Below are positions 37,004-51,153 of a stretch of 64,000 nucleotides of DNA, piece after piece. The DNA is taken from NCBI RefSeq assembly GCF_954871325.1, contig NC_088776.1:58304954-58368953 (forward strand), read 5' to 3'. How positions within the stretch are numbered: the first letter of the stretch is position 1; each line of letters begins with the position of its first letter. The notes beneath the pieces are model-generated. The model ran no database searches. It was not told the origin of the DNA and was given only the letters and a program-made list of their open reading frames with translations. The position numbers and the translations under genes were made by a program. This stretch comes from Gordionus sp. m RMFG-2023 (taxonomy: Eukaryota > Nematomorpha > Gordioida > Chordodea > Parachordodidae).

Positions 37004-39508
37004 TTAGACACGATTTTTGAATTATTCAAAGCTAATAAAAAAAAAGAGGTATAAATAATCTTAAGACATATATTTTTTTGCTGGAATGACTTTCGAGATT
37101 TATCCAAATAATATGTTACTTTTCTAGATTATAAAGAAGAAGATTTGATAATTCAAATTTTTCTATTTTGTAAGGCTACCATTTTGTCGTCATAATAAGC
37201 TACATGTACATTGTATTAAATGGCCAAAATTTATATTTACGAACTGATTATTCCTTCAGGAAGTGTTATTTCATCTGATAATGCCGCTTCCCTAAAGTGT
37301 CTTCATTTTAAAACTTAATTTTTGCGGACTATTTCAAAAAAGTATTTTTGTTTTTTAGCCAGTTGATTTTACTAAATTTTTATTATAATATTATGTATCC
37401 TCATTTAAAACTTAATAGGAGTGTTTCAAAGAAATATTTTTGTTTTCTAGTTTATTGATTTTACTAAATTTTTCATTACAATATTATTTTATGTATTTTT
37501 TTAAAAAAAAAACATTACGCTATTTAATACCGCATTATAATAATATAGCCAAATTAATTAAAATTTTGGTGCCGTGAGGTAAAAATTTAAACTTTTTGAT
37601 AGTCAATTTATTTGTTTTATTTCAAACGTTTGTGAATATTTGTTATTGCCAAAAAATGAAAATGAATGATAAATTTTATTATCAGATTTATTTTTTAGCT
37701 TGATAAACGAAGAGGTTATAACATAAGAAAAAAATAGGTATTTTTCCCATTTTACTTGGAAGTCACATATAGTAATATTCTAGAAAAGTTAGTTTTTTCT
37801 TGCTACATGATTCAAAATAATCATTTGATTTATAAAAAAATTTAAACCTCAAAAGCTTTGGGATTGTAAAATTTTATAGCTCCTTATTTTAAAACATTTA
37901 TTTTTTAACTGTTACTGTTTAAGAAAAGAAGAAATAAAATGGATAGTTAATCATTTGTAGTTTCTGATAAAAGGTTAAAGTGTAAATTTTAGAAAATTAT
38001 TTTAACTTTTATAAAAATATTAATTCTTTGAGTTAGGGAAGGTAGGTTTAATTAATAGTTTGGGGAATTTATGTAATGTATTTTTTTTCTTGTTATTAAA
38101 AACTGGAAGAGAGAAGTTATAATGGATTAAAGGCTTTCATTAATTGGAATATTACACAGAAATACGCAGGGAAAAGTGAACCTTTAATTTTACAGTTAGC
38201 CAATTCGGATGTAAGCGGTCAAATATTAATAGAAGGGATTTACAATTTTTTTTTGTCATAGATTATTTATACTTATTTGATATAGGTCTGGCCCGCCGGC
38301 CCGGCCCGAACCTATTATTTTTTTAAAAATTCAGACCGGGTCGGGTCGGGCTTTGGAATTTTTTTAAAATATATCTAAATTTATCAATAGAAACTAGATG
38401 CCATATAACTTATGCCTTCTAGGAAGATATTTGGATCTATATAATTATAATATACTAAATTTGTTCTTATGACATGAGTAAATTAGTTATTGGTTCATAT
38501 AAATAAAAAGTCTTGAGTTATATTTATTTATCTTTTCAATTGATCTAGAGTGTTATATTTATGTGCTCCACATTTTATATTAATTGAAACCTTTTTAATA
38601 AGTATCCAAATTATCTTTAGAATATATTTAAAAAATTATGGAGAATTATTCATATGAAATAAATAAAATGAAAACATACAATTTAAGTTTTATATTATGA
38701 TTAAAAAACATTTTGGTGACAACTAAAAAATAAATTATGTATCAGAATCAGTTGAAGAATCTAGATTACATCCAAATTCGGGCCGGTAAATTTTTTGAAA
38801 AAAAATTTAGGGTTCGGGCCGACTTTGAAAAATTATGCCCGATGCAGATCACTACTCTATTTATATTATATTATTAAGAAATAAACAAATTACAGTTTAA
38901 ATTGGGCATTATCATAATTTATTTTAAAATCCATTTTTTTTTAAAAAAAAGATATATTTTTATTGGAGGAGGAGGGTGGGGGTGGGTGTTGGCGAAGGTC
39001 CGAATCTGACCAATCTTAATTCTGCCTGATAGGTCTCGGATCGTTTTTCGTGTAGAGTTCTAGTGCTTAGCGGAGTCATCAGCCCTATGCAGCCAGGCGC
39101 GTATATCACTGGCCTCATTTCCCTTTTATTTATTACAGGTTTTGAACTTGTAAATAAAAATAGGTAATTATTTTATAATGCATTAAATTAAACCTTTACC
39201 GATTAATTCAAATGTAAAAAAACTAAATACAAAACCAAAAAAAAAACATGTTATCAAAAAAATTGTTAGAAGGTGTTAAATTTATTGCAAAAAAAAGAAT
39301 TATTGGTTAAAAAAATAAATAAAGAAGGTCACATTAAAAATTAATTCGTTTAAATATTATATTTGCTTTATTAATTAACATGCGAATAATTGCGCGATAT
39401 AAAATACAAATATAACACCTAATTAACTCTTGCATTCAAATATTACACATTCTGGTAGACAATTTTAAGGGTGGTAAATTTTTGTTCTTCCTATGTACAG
39501 AAAAAGAT
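37004..39508. other. AT-rich DNA with local repeats, no gene seen
   Basis: A roughly 95-bp unit is duplicated with divergence at 37305-37399 and 37404-37498 (shared TTGATTTTACTAAATTTTT). GC-rich islets are listed separately. No exon-like stretch was seen. Confidence 0.5.
38284..38853. repeat. Pair of GC-rich islets bounding about 570 bp (family C-like)
   Basis: CCCGCCGGCCCGGCCCGAACC and CGGGTCGGGTCGGGCTTTGG lie at the left; TCGGGCCGGTAAATTTTTTG and GGGTTCGGGCCGACTTTG lie at the right, in AT-rich surroundings. They may be the ends of one element or two independent insertions. Confidence 0.4.
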
Positions 39509-39509
39509 A

Positions 39510-39590
39510 ACCTAAGTTTTGAAGATCTTGCTCATAGGCAATATTTTTCTGGCTGAAATATTGAGTTAGCCTCTTTTTTAAACCACACTA
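39510..39590. mobile_element. MITE family A, right half
   Basis: GAAGATCTTGCTCATAGGC, TTTTTCTGGCTGAAATATTG and AGTTAGCC..AACCACACTA match the closing half of the family. Confidence 0.6.
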
Positions 39591-39934
39591 TTCCTTTCCT
39601 ATTCATCCTAAATTGTCAATATTTTGTTTTAAAAAATATATAAAATGTGTGAATATTAAATTAAGGCTTAATATTAACCTAATTGGGTTATACTTTTATC
39701 ACAAATATTAAATACGTTGCGTGAATAAGAAATTATTATTATACCTAATCAACAAGTTCGCTATTTTAAGATTTTTTTTTTGAATTTGGGATTTTAATAA
39801 TGGCCGTGTTAAATCATGACTTTTATAATTTTCGTTTTGAATAAATTCTTTATGATTCAAAAATTAGATGTAATATTCGGCGAATAAAATGGTTCGTTTA
39901 TGAATGCATCGAATAATTCGAAATTAAAATCAAG

Positions 39935-40480
39935 CCAGCTTTTGCCCTTTTCTTCTACGCGAGGTTTCTGTCCTCGCTGAACTCGCCTTAGGACACCTGC
40001 CATACTTTTTTGACAGATGTTTCACCCCTGTCAAACTCTCCAACTGTCACTTGTCTTCGGATCGGATCGGACCGCTAAAGTCACCCGTTCTCCGAATTTC
40101 GATCGACCCCTTTCACCTTCCCCGAAAGGAAGATGTCGGTGAAGACAGGGAAGAAAGATTTTTTTTTGATTGTATACTGACATGTAGATATCGATGCCGA
40201 TGATGCATGGTCTGAAGAAAAAATGTCTAGAAACTGGTTAACAATTACAGATATTTTTTTTTAATAATAAAAATCTTCGTGCCGATTACAGAGATTAAGT
40301 TATTCTGGTTACATTATTTAGTTGGGATCGAACACTAGCCGGCATAGCTATTCTTATAATCATCAAATTCTGCTTAGCCTTCCTATTTCCTTTCCAAGAC
40401 CACATTCCTAGATCTATGATTTAGAAGCCTAAAATTCTTCCTCCCCACCCCCCCCCTCACTTGATTCGGATCTCCTTCTA
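39935..40480. other. GC-richer island, possible promoter or exon region
   Basis: From about 39935 to 40140 the GC content rises to near half, with several CG dinucleotides (GTCTTCGGATCGGATCGGAC). An ATG at 40133 (MSVKTGKK) and a short acidic reading at about 40190 (DIDADDAWSEEKM) follow, but no splice path holds them together. On the minus strand a CAAGTGAGG donor-like site lies near 40455. It could be a promoter or first exon of a gene I cannot follow. Confidence 0.25.
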
Positions 40481-40940
40481 TCCTTTACATGTGACCAACC
40501 GAGCCTAAATTACTCATTCGTTTTGAAGAAAAAAAACAGTATATTTTGGTTAATTATCGGGGTTTTTTTTAGAAAAAGCTAATAAAATAATACATTTTCA
40601 AAATATTTTTATGATGCCGATGTTCCATATTTAGAATTAATGGTGGTTATAAATAAAATTTATAAAAAAAAATAATTACAAACAAATAAATTCAGCTTTA
40701 TATTAATATTATTTATAAAAGCTTAATTTCTAATCATTATAAATATAAAATATATAAATATTTAATATTAATTAAAAATAGATTTCGTGAATGATATAAA
40801 TATAAAATCATTTATAAAATTAATAAGGATCGATTTTAATAAATAAATAAAAATAATTCGGAAAAAGTCATTTTCTACATTTCTCATAACTGATTCAAAA
40901 AAATTTTTTTTTCTTCATTCAAGGTAAAAACAAACACGAA

Positions 40941-41165
40941 AGTTGTTAAATAGCTAGTTTTGAGCCGATTTTTAAAAACAGCTAACTCAATATTTTAGCC
41001 TAAAAAAAAATTGCCTAAACCTCTAGATCTCGATAAATATATGTCCAAACATATGTGCCAACCTATGAGCAAAATCTTCAGGCTTGCTTGATATTTTTCT
41101 CGATAAAATAGCGAGCGAGCCGTGTTTTAAAAATCGACTCAAATTTAGTCGTTTAACTACACCCT
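40941..41165. mobile_element. MITE family A copy
   Basis: It begins AGTTGTTAAATAGCTAGTTTT and includes ACAGCTAACTCAATATTTTAG, AGCAAAATCTTCAGGCTTGC and the closing TTTAGTCGTTTAACTACACC. Confidence 0.75.
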
Positions 41166-42041
41166 ACTTTTAAATATATATATAAATATTACGTTGAACC
41201 AGTGACATCGTTGGCTTCTGATCCATTTTAGGATTTCTATGCTATTCTTTTTTAAATTTAGGGTTAGCTCAACCCCCCCCCCCCCTTGCCTCTGGCTTCT
41301 GACACCAATGCGCTCAAGTCGGGCCGGGTTTTCGTAAACTAAAAAAAATATTTAAACTTAGAAAGACGTCAAATCTATAACAAAATTTTAAATTCGCGCC
41401 TAAGATTTTTGGCGGGCTGAGGTTTCGCGTAAGTCAGTTTAGGGGGAAAATTGACTTTCATCGATTCATAAATTATCAATACCCCCCCCCCCCCCCCCTT
41501 CTTTCTTTCTTTCTCTTTCTTTCTCCCCCTTCTTCTAAAAATGGTTAAGAGCACGATATAGCAAAAAAATTGGGAATCTCGCTAATATCTCCCTAGAAAA
41601 TTTTTATAAAGTAAATTTGAAATAGATATACTATATTAATAGATGCTAGGGAAGTAAACAACAACCTATTTAAATTAATAAAAATTTTAAAAAAAATCTG
41701 TAAAAAAAAATGGCCGAAATATCCTTTTTCTTTGTTCCTCAATTTGATTCCTGAATTATGGAAATATGGTGAATATTTCGTTCAAATTTCAGAGTTTTTT
41801 TTTTAAAGAAAACAAAATTTAAATAGTTGTATATTTACTTCGCTACTAGCATCCATTAATATCTATTTCAAATTTACTTTAAAAAATTTTTTCTGAGAAA
41901 TATGAGCGATATTCCCAATTTTTGGTATGTTTCGTTTTTTTTCGTACCGAAATCATTATCTTAAAAAAATTTTTTGTTTTTGAAGATTCTCAACAATCTT
42001 ATCATTTAGCCCCCGAATAAGTCACCTCCTCTCCACAAACC

Positions 42042-42239
42042 AGTGTTGTTAAACGGCTCGTTTTGAACCGATTTTTCAAACGGCTAACTCAATATTTTAG
42101 TGAGATTTCGATAACATAAGTCTAGACCTTTGTTCCTTCTACGGGCAAAATCTTCAGGGTGGCCTATTATTTTTCTGGATATGACATTGAGTTAGCCGCT
42201 TTTAAAAATCTGCTCGAAACGAGGCGTTTAACAACACTA
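42042..42239. mobile_element. MITE family A copy
   Basis: AGTGTTGTTAAACGGCTCGT opens and CGTTTAACAACACTA closes. The interior has AACTCAATATTTTAGTG and ATGACATTGAGTTAGCCGC. The frame at 42159-42347 that crosses it is not a gene. Confidence 0.85.
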
Positions 42240-42449
42240 CCAACACGGCTACCTTTCGTCTTAAAACTTTTTAAAAAAAAATGTGTCCTATACAAAAATA
42301 TATTGCGAACAAAAAAAATGATCGTTCCTTTTTGGGAACGTAACTAGTTCGATAATATTTATATAACTTTTAAAATAGTTCATAAATTGATCATGTTAAT
42401 GTAAAATCATCTAAATAATAATTTAATAAAATATCAAAGACCCCTAAGC

Positions 42450-42690
42450 CCTTCCCTGGTAGACGGGAGAGGCCGTATTTTAATTTTTATAAAATATACT
42501 CGGGTCCGGCCTAAAATATTTTTTATAAGATACTCGGCAAAGCTGTATATTTAAAAACCCTATACTTTAAATCGCCATTATCTATAAAAATTAAAAAGAA
42601 ATATGATATATTTTTAAAAAGAAATCCGGGCCGGGTCTGAAAATATAAAACCGGTCGTGCAGAGTCGATTTAAAAAATCTGAGCCGGGCA
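42450..42690. repeat. GC-rich islets around an AATCGCCATTAT core (family C)
   Basis: GAGGCCGTATTTT, TCGGGTCCGGCCTAAAAT, AAATCGCCATTATC and AATCCGGGCCGGGTCTGAAA occur in this order. The same words appear in the 46.6, 51.2 and 59.5 kb copies. Confidence 0.55.
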
Positions 42691-44844
42691 GAAAGTGCGA
42701 TTCTTTCTTAAGCTAACCTAGGTATTTTTTGCGCTACGGAATATGGTATAAAGCAGGTCTGCTTATTTCATTTTAATAAAATTTGGTCATTATTTGGAAA
42801 ATTGTTACGTGACAACCAAAATTCTAGCCATTTAACAACATTAATTGGCTTTAGTAGACGCCATTGAAAAGCATTTCGCTTTTATTGCCTTTCACGTTTC
42901 CTATAAATACCATTAAATTGGCTGACTTTATTGTACATATACACTTATTACGCATTTTAATGAACAAATTGGCAGTTCTAGGATAGGTTATAAATGTCAT
43001 TTATTGATTTATAGCTATTTCATGACCTTTTGTGGTAATATAAATTTTATAAAAAATTTTAAACAAAATACAATTTTTTTTTCCTTTTAAAGGTTAAAAA
43101 TATCATATTTTAATTTTTTTTGCAAGGCACAAGAGGATGCGACAAATTATTAAAAACATTAATGATATATTTGAATTAATTTGTTTTCTACCTCAATTAA
43201 AAATAAGATAAGATAAGTTTAATTTATATCACGTGTATGGTAAATCCAAAAAAAATGTTAAAAAATTAATTAACATTTTTGTGTTTGTTTAAAAGTGACA
43301 ATTTTTCAAACATTGTCATTCATTTATCATAGAAGAAAAAGCTGAATGAACCTTTCCTGTGCGATATATTATTTGGGCAAAAATGTTTTGCTGGATATTA
43401 GTTAAACCATATTAATCTCTCTTCTTTCATCTCTGAAATACGTTAATATACTTGGAAACCAATCTTACTCCTTTGTTCAGACTCGATTCAGTTAGATCAA
43501 ATTCTTCATACCAGCAAAAATCCAACTTTTACAGTTCTCTGAACCTTTCATTTAATCTTTTGTAGTAGTGTTTCATGGAATGAATTGCTTCATTAACTAT
43601 TTATTCTAATTGCTGGGATGTTAAAAATAAAATACTTATAAAACAACCGATAAATTCCAAAAAAATATAGAAATAGTATATTTTAAGCCCTGTATACCTT
43701 TTTCTAAGAATCATTTATTTAAATAAAAGTACCAGTAATATTTTGACTAGTGAATCTACAACTACTTTTATTTTTAGTAAAATGCAGTTAAGGCTATAAG
43801 CTGTATGTAACTATCAAAAGAAATTAACTGTAGCTATTACATATATGTAGTCAGCTACTACTCGAGCTCAAACCATATGTAACCAGATACGTAATTGCTG
43901 TATCGTCAAATGTAGATATATTATTAGCAAAAATATATGTATTGTTATCTAGTCCGGTTCTAGACACATTTTCACGCCATGTATCATCGGCATTTTTATC
44001 TCTATGTCGATTCAATCGAAAAGTATCTTTTTACAACTTCTTTGACGTTTGGCAAATAACGATATAAAAAGTTTGTTTTATTTAATTTTAGTTTTGTAGT
44101 TTATTTTAAAATTAAATTTGTCGTTACTAATTTAATTAGGATGTTATTTATTTATTTAAAATAAATTATAATAATTTTTCCGAATTTCATTTAAAAAAAG
44201 CATCATTCAGGAAAAGAACAAAGGGGGGGGGGGCGGAAAATTTTCTTTCTTTTCAAACTGATTGATAAATTAAAAGATATATTTTATAATTATAACAAAA
44301 AGGAAGAAAAAAATTTGTTTGTTAAAAATTTAAATTCATAATAATAATTGTTTAAAATTATTTTTATAATATAATGGCGATCTAATTTTGAGATGAGACA
44401 TTGTAAAATTAAAATATAATAAATTTTTTAATTATCGTTTATTATACCACAATTTAACAAATATACTTTGAATTACAGCAAAAAAAAAACTCAATAAAGA
44501 AAGAAAAAGAAATTTTTATTTAAAAAAAAAAATGAGGAAGTAAAAATGAAAGCAAAAAAAAAATATAAATACATAAAAGAACTGTAAAATTGAAAGAAAA
44601 TTTAAAACAATAAAAGCGACTTTTGTTTAATAAACTATTTTTATTTATTCTTTTAAAAAAATAAAATGTTTAAATAATCAAGTTTAAATGAGTTCGATTG
44701 CGCGACAATTTAATAAAATATTATTTGAATGAATAATTAGTTTTATTATAATATTCAAATTATTTATTTATTGACACTTCCAAGGTTGTCAAAACCTCCC
44801 CTCACCTTGTTTTCAGGGTATATTTTAATAACAAATTTTTATTC
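42691..44844. other. AT-rich DNA, no gene seen
   Basis: No exon-like segment was found. There is one G run at 44223-44233. Confidence 0.5.
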
Positions 44845-45196
<352 letters not shown>

Positions 45197-45870
45197 GGAA
45201 TCACACAATTTATTTTTATCTTTTTATATAAATAATATCCGCTTTCTCTAAAATTAGTTAAGGCAATTCATTTTCGTATCATGGATACAGACCACAATTA
45301 GAAAATTTTTTACTAAATTTTGTGTTTTTTTTCTTTTGTTTTTTTTTATCTCAAATTAAAATAAATATTTTTATATCTTTACATCCCATTTAAAATAACA
45401 AAAAGGAAGTTTAAAAAAAATGCAATCAAGAGCTGAAAGAAAAAGAAAAATTCTCGTTTTAAAAATATGATTTGTATGAATATAATTAACTAATAATATT
45501 TATAATTATCATTTTTTTATTTTTGTAAGAAACCATTATTATATTCTTCCATTCTTCTGCCTTAGTTATAATTCTCGGGGATTAGATGAGAATGAAGAAA
45601 GAATCTTCTTCTTCCAGAAAACTTTTAAATATATGCTAATTCAAAAGGTAAATGATCGATTTAAATATTTATACATATGTTAGCGTCAGTGTGTTTTTTT
45701 CTGGTTGGAGTGTTATTTTTACAACTTTAAATCATTATTTTGAGCGCATTTTTTTTTAAATTTAAAAATCGAATTTTGTCGAAAAAAAATATTTTATCAT
45801 TGTTCGGATTACTTATCTTACGAATTATAGACAATTTTTTCTGTTAACCTTTGATTCATTTATAATTTAC

Positions 45871-46015
45871 AGAGTTGTTAAAATTCTGTATCTAGATATA
45901 AAAATGTGGTATCTGTATCTAGATAGATTTTTGATTAAAATATCGGTATTTAGATATTATTTTAGACGATGTATCTGTATCTAGATCCATTTAAAAAGTA
46001 TCTTTTAACAACTCT
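45871..46015. mobile_element. Palindromic element, family F (TGTATCTAGATA)
   Basis: AGAGTTGTTAAAATTCTGTA at the left is mirrored by TTTTAACAACTCT at the right. The interior repeats TGTATCTAGATA words. A related piece is at about 18257-18365. Confidence 0.55.
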
Positions 46016-46193
46016 GATAATTTATATAAAAAATTATATATGGAAAATCTAATATAAATATATATTAAGTTTAAAAGTTCATAGAAATATTGTCCGAAAT
46101 TCATAGGGTAGGTATTCCAAACATGGGTGGAATACGATTCCGGTAAGATCAGATTTTAATGATTTGAAGTTGAAAAAATAACACATTGCCGGA

Positions 46194-46412
46194 AGTTGTT
46201 AAACAGCTCGTTTTGAGCCGATTTTTAAAAACGGCTAACTAGATATTTTAGCCAGAAAAATATTGCCTAAGCCTTAGATTTCGCTCATAGATGTCCAAAC
46301 CTATTTTCCTTCTACAAACAAAATCTTCAGGCTTGCGTAATATTATTCTAGATGAAATACTGAGTTAGCCGTTTTTAAAAATCGGCTCAAAACGAGCCAT
46401 TTAACAACGCTA
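46194..46412. mobile_element. MITE family A copy
   Basis: AGTTGTTAAACAGCTCGTTTT opens and GAGCCATTTAACAACGCTA closes. The long arms GTTTTGAGCCGATTTTTAAA and TTTAAAAATCGGCTCAAAAC are nearly perfect complements. Confidence 0.85.
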
Positions 46413-46568
46413 GAAAAAACACATGGACCCCTTAATAACAATATATATATAAACTCTAAAAAAAAAATTTAAAACAAATATATATGTGTATCAAAAAAAC
46501 CTTGGCAAAAAATACTATTCGCACGGTCAACGGATTTCTGGCTTTTTTGAAAATAGTAATTTTTAATT

Positions 46569-46775
46569 TTTCTAAATAATAATGGCGATTTACAAATATT
46601 TGGCCTGGGTAGGGTTTTTTTTAACCCTAACCCTAATATTTATCGGAGACCTGGTCCGGTCTTAAGCCCGGCACGCGTCTGAATTTTAAGTCCAAATATT
46701 TTAAAATCGCCATTATTAAGCTATTATAAAAATTAAAAATAAATAAAATATATTTTTAAGGAAAAAAAAACGTAG
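46569..46775. repeat. Family C GC-rich palindromic repeat
   Basis: AATAATGGCGATTTACAAAT and ATATTTTAAAATCGCCATTA face each other around GGAGACCTGGTCCGG and CCCGGCACGCGTC. Confidence 0.6.
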
Positions 46776-47033
46776 GGTAGATATGATATAACCAGCTGGA
46801 ACTTATTTTCGACAAAATATAATCCCTTTTTCTTTCTTTCTTTCTTAAAACGTCAACATAATATATTTGTCAGAAAATTTTTTTTATTCAGTGGTTTTCC
46901 AGTACTTGTTTAAAAAAAAAAGTATCTAAATTTCGCGCAATTTAAGTCGCGAACTTTTAAGAGATATTTTCTCAATTTATGTACTACACTAAAATTATAT
47001 GGATTAACAAGAAGCATTTGTCAGTAAAAAAAG

Positions 47034-47237
47034 AAGTAAACTGCTCATTTTGAGCCTATTTTTAAGAACGGCTCTGAAAAATATAGCCTAAGCCTTGAGA
47101 TTTCGCTAATAGATGTCCTAACCTTGGTTCCTTCTACGAGAAAAATCTTCAGGCTTGAGTTATATGATTCTGGATGAAATAGTGAGTTAACCTTTTTTTA
47201 AAAAAATCTGCTCAAAACGAGCCGTTTAACAACACTA
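47034..47237. mobile_element. MITE family A copy
   Basis: CTGCTCATTTTGAGCCTATTT at the left and CAAAACGAGCCGTTTAACAAC with ACTACTC at the right, with the family interior (TTCGCTAATAGATGTCC) between. Confidence 0.8.
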
Positions 47238-47637
47238 CTCTCCGCTTCTTTACATTATGATATTTTGAACGTGTTATTAAGGGCAAGTGGGAAATAATTC
47301 CCAGTAAAAAAAAAAAATCCCCAATAATAATTCTTAGAATTTTCTCAAAATTTTTTAAATATATTTATTTGAAGGATTTTTATTCCATGGATATGTAAAT
47401 ATATGAGGGATTTTTTCTCCTATTTTATTAATTATTTATAATTTTTAATATCTTAAAAAAGGGGGATTTTTTTTTTGCCTGGGAATTATTTTCCTAGATT
47501 AAATTTTTGTTTAATAAAAAAATTTTTTGTACTTTTAAACTATTCACTAAATAAATTAATGAAATCTTCATCACCATTTTAAAAACTCTTTTTCATAACT
47601 TTTTAGGTGGGTGAAAATTCTAATCTATCTATGACAC

Positions 47638-47984
47638 CCAATGACATATAATAATATCTTGACTGACTATGCATTCGTAAAAAAGTGTATCACAGCAATA
47701 AAAAACAGCTGGATACGCCATTTTGGTTACCCATAATCATTAATAAAAATTTTAAACGAGAGGCCAATTTATTCCTAAGCCTGACGCAAACTTTATTAAG
47801 GAATGGCCTGATCATAGGGATAATAAGGAAGCAAGTTAACAATTCAATAGTAGTTGTTGTACATGAGAATAATTACTAAATGGGCTACCAAAATGGCGGA
47901 TTTAGCTGATTTGCATTCAACGACGCTTTTCAAATGCATTATTATGAATGCGTCATCACTATAGGCATTATTATACGTCATTGA
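47638..47984. mobile_element. MITE family B copy
   Basis: The left end CAATGACATATAATAATATC pairs with the right end GCATTATTATACGTCATTG. It contains CGCCATTTTGGTTACCC and CTACCAAAATGGCGG. The open stretch 47685-47879 lies inside it and is not a gene. Confidence 0.8.
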
Positions 47985-48110
47985 TAACACACCTTACTCA
48001 GAAACCATTATCTTAGAAACTCGGGTATTTCCAAATTTCAAATAAAAAATGTTTTATAAAATCCCAACAAATTTCAGACAAAAAAAAATAAAAATTTTAC
48101 CTTTAAATTT

Positions 48111-48317
<207 letters not shown>

Positions 48318-49382
48318 AAATTTTTATCTTATTGTAACCTTTTTTTAAAAAATATTGAATTCCGGAAAAATAAAATTTTTAATTTGAATATAAAGAAATT
48401 CAAAATAAATTAATAAATTTTCGTAAATTAATAAAAATTTATGAATGTCCAAAATCTTCCAATTAAAGTTTTTTTTTGAAAGTTTTGCAAATTAAAATAT
48501 TCAAAATGGTTGATATGAAATCAATATGTAAGAACTGAACTTAGATATTACATATTGGCAGCTAATTTGAAAGATATAAATTAATATTGATTGCTTGCTT
48601 CTTATTTTTCGTAAGAATTTCACAAATTTATACATTTTAAACTTAAATTTTATTTATATCTTCTTATTTTTTTTAAAAAAAAGCATTTGTATAAATTAAG
48701 GAAAAATGATTTAGACCACTATTTGATTTTTTGCATTAAAAATAGTTTATGCTATTTTTTTTCATTAAAATTAATTAATTTATATTTTTGATATTTAGGA
48801 CAGACAAGCCTTGTGAAATGACAAATAAATAAAAAATGATGATGATCTTTCTTAAAAATAACCAATATTTTTAAGTAATTTTTTTTAAGAAAAATTTTTT
48901 CAAACACGGTAAATAAAAAAAACTATTTTAACTCATGGTAACTTACTATTTTACCGTTATCAGTTTTTGATTTAAATTGTGTTTTTAAAATATTGCCTTT
49001 TTATTTATTTTATTTGAAAACAATTTCAGAAAATAATAAAAAATACATTATTTTTAAAAATAAAAAAAAATATATAAAACTATATATAAATTTATGTAAA
49101 AACTTAAATTTAAAAACATTTATAAAAAAAAATCCTATAAGTTGTTTGGATTTGGGTTGGTGTTGGCCACGTCACAGTGGAAAGAAGAAATAATAAATAA
49201 TAGAGAAATCTTCACAGAGGTCTCATTTTTACTTCTGGCACAGAATTTGAGCCCTGTTCAAGATTTTTTTTTTGTTAAAGTTATACTATACCATTTGTTG
49301 ACTCGGCCTATGGCTATAGAGCTTCGCGCCTAGAGCGGGAATAACATACTATATGATTAAAAATAAAATTATTTTCGATGTA
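48318..49382. other. AT-rich DNA, no gene seen
   Basis: Low-complexity sequence. The open stretches at 48993-49333 read lysine/isoleucine-rich AT sequence and end in an unremarkable segment. Confidence 0.5.
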
Positions 49383-49556
49383 AGTGTTGTTTAACTGCTC
49401 CATTTTAGCCCTATTTATATAAGAAGATATTAGTCAAAAAGAATATTACGCGAGGACTTACATATTTCGTTATATAACCTTCTGTTATCTGCGAGCAAAA
49501 TCTACAGGGTTTTTTTTTGGGGGGGGGGGGCTAAAATATTTGGTTTAGCGGGGGTG
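49383..49556. mobile_element. MITE family A, diverged copy interrupted by a G run
   Basis: AAGTGTTGTTTAACTGCTCC opens. GAGCAAAATCTACAGGG and, after a T8G12 run at 49511-49530, GCTAAAATATTTGG follow. The right terminus is lost. Confidence 0.6.
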
Positions 49557-50219
49557 GGAGATAGTATCGTTTATCATAACAATTTTTTGCGCGAAATTAA
49601 TTACCGGTTGAAATATTCTGACCCGCACTTTTAAAAAATAGCATGTAAAACCTAAATCCTGTCTAAATCGTAAATATTTAAATTTTTAGAAGATAGGGAA
49701 AAGCGACTAATTTTTTTTTTGTATATTTTCCCAGTTTTATTAGATATTTCATTTTTTTTTATAAAAATCTAATTGATATTAAACATCTTTATATAAAAAT
49801 GCATGGTTTTTTTTAAAAAGATAATTTCTATCCATATTGGCAAAAAAAAATAAAATATAAGGCGTTATAAAATTATAAAGGGGAAAAAAAAAATATTTTA
49901 TATAAATATTTATAATATTATTATAAAAATTAAATTAATCTCTTCTTAATAATATAAATATAAAGATAATAATTATTTTTATTGATTTTTTTTACTTCTT
50001 TCAAAATATATATCATTTTTCTCTTCTTGGCTTAACCAAACCATGTCCAGTATTTTTTTCAATATATCATTATTTTTGCAATCATTTTTTGAAAAATACA
50101 TTTTTATTATAAAATCATGTAATTCTTATTACAAGTCAAAAATAGGTGCTAAAAAGAGGTTAGAGATATTTTCGAGCTAACTCTGTAAAACCTCATTTGT
50201 TTTTTATGGGCTAGTTATT

Positions 50220-50399
50220 TAGTGTTATTCAATATAAAAACGGCCCTATTAAGATTATAACCAAAATAGCAAGTCTAAAGATTTTTGCTCATAGCTAGCA
50301 GAAATGCTTGGAACATATATTTGTCAAATCTCGGTGCTTACCTAATATTATTTTAACTAAAAATCTTAACGGACTTTTTAACAACACTACTTAGTATTG
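50220..50399. mobile_element. MITE family A copy
   Basis: TAGTGTTATTCAATATAAAA opens and GACTTTTTAACAACACTA closes. GATTTTTGCTCATAGCTAGC is the family midpoint. Confidence 0.7.
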
Positions 50400-51153
50400 A
50401 AATTTTATTTCCTATTATATTAATATTACCAATAATAAAAAAGATTTATATATACTTGAAAGTCCCAAAAACAAGGGTCAAAAAAAATATCTAACCAGAG
50501 TCTAAGGAATACCAATGCCCCGCTTTACCCATAATTGTATGTAACCAGCCAAATATTACATCCAGTTAACTTCCATAATTAAGTAAAGTGTGATCGGGCA
50601 AATATATTTTTTTAATTTATATTCAAGATATATTTTCGGCGACTTTTTCCCAATATGTAATAAAATACATGGAAATAATTTATCATACAATTTTCGGACA
50701 ACTTGTTTCATAAAACATTTGAGTTTTTTTTAAAATAAATCATTTTTATACTTAAAATTACACTAATCTATACCATCTGGTCCTAAGGTCATCATCTGAT
50801 GATAAATTAGCAGGCTCCAGGATGTTGATTAATTACTGCATACCTTGAGAAAGTGAAAAGGGAAAAAGGGAGAAAAAATATTTAACATTAAAAGAATGAG
50901 AATCAGAAAATCAAGAAATTTCTGACCCCCCACTCATACTCAAAATCGATTATATAAAGAGGCGAACGCTAAATTTTATTTGAAACAAATTATATTTTCA
51001 CTTGTAACAATAATTAAAAAAAATTTTTTTTTGACAACACAATTAATATAATCACTATATATATCATATAAGAGGTTCATAAATTAAATAGTTTAAAAAA
51101 AATTATTTTTATTCTTGGTTTAAAATCAATTAGTTGCATCTATATTTTTTTTC

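Noticed and set aside
46622-46642. Telomere-like AACCCTAACCCTAA words
   Set aside because: Only two to three units occur, embedded in a family C repeat; not an interstitial telomere array.
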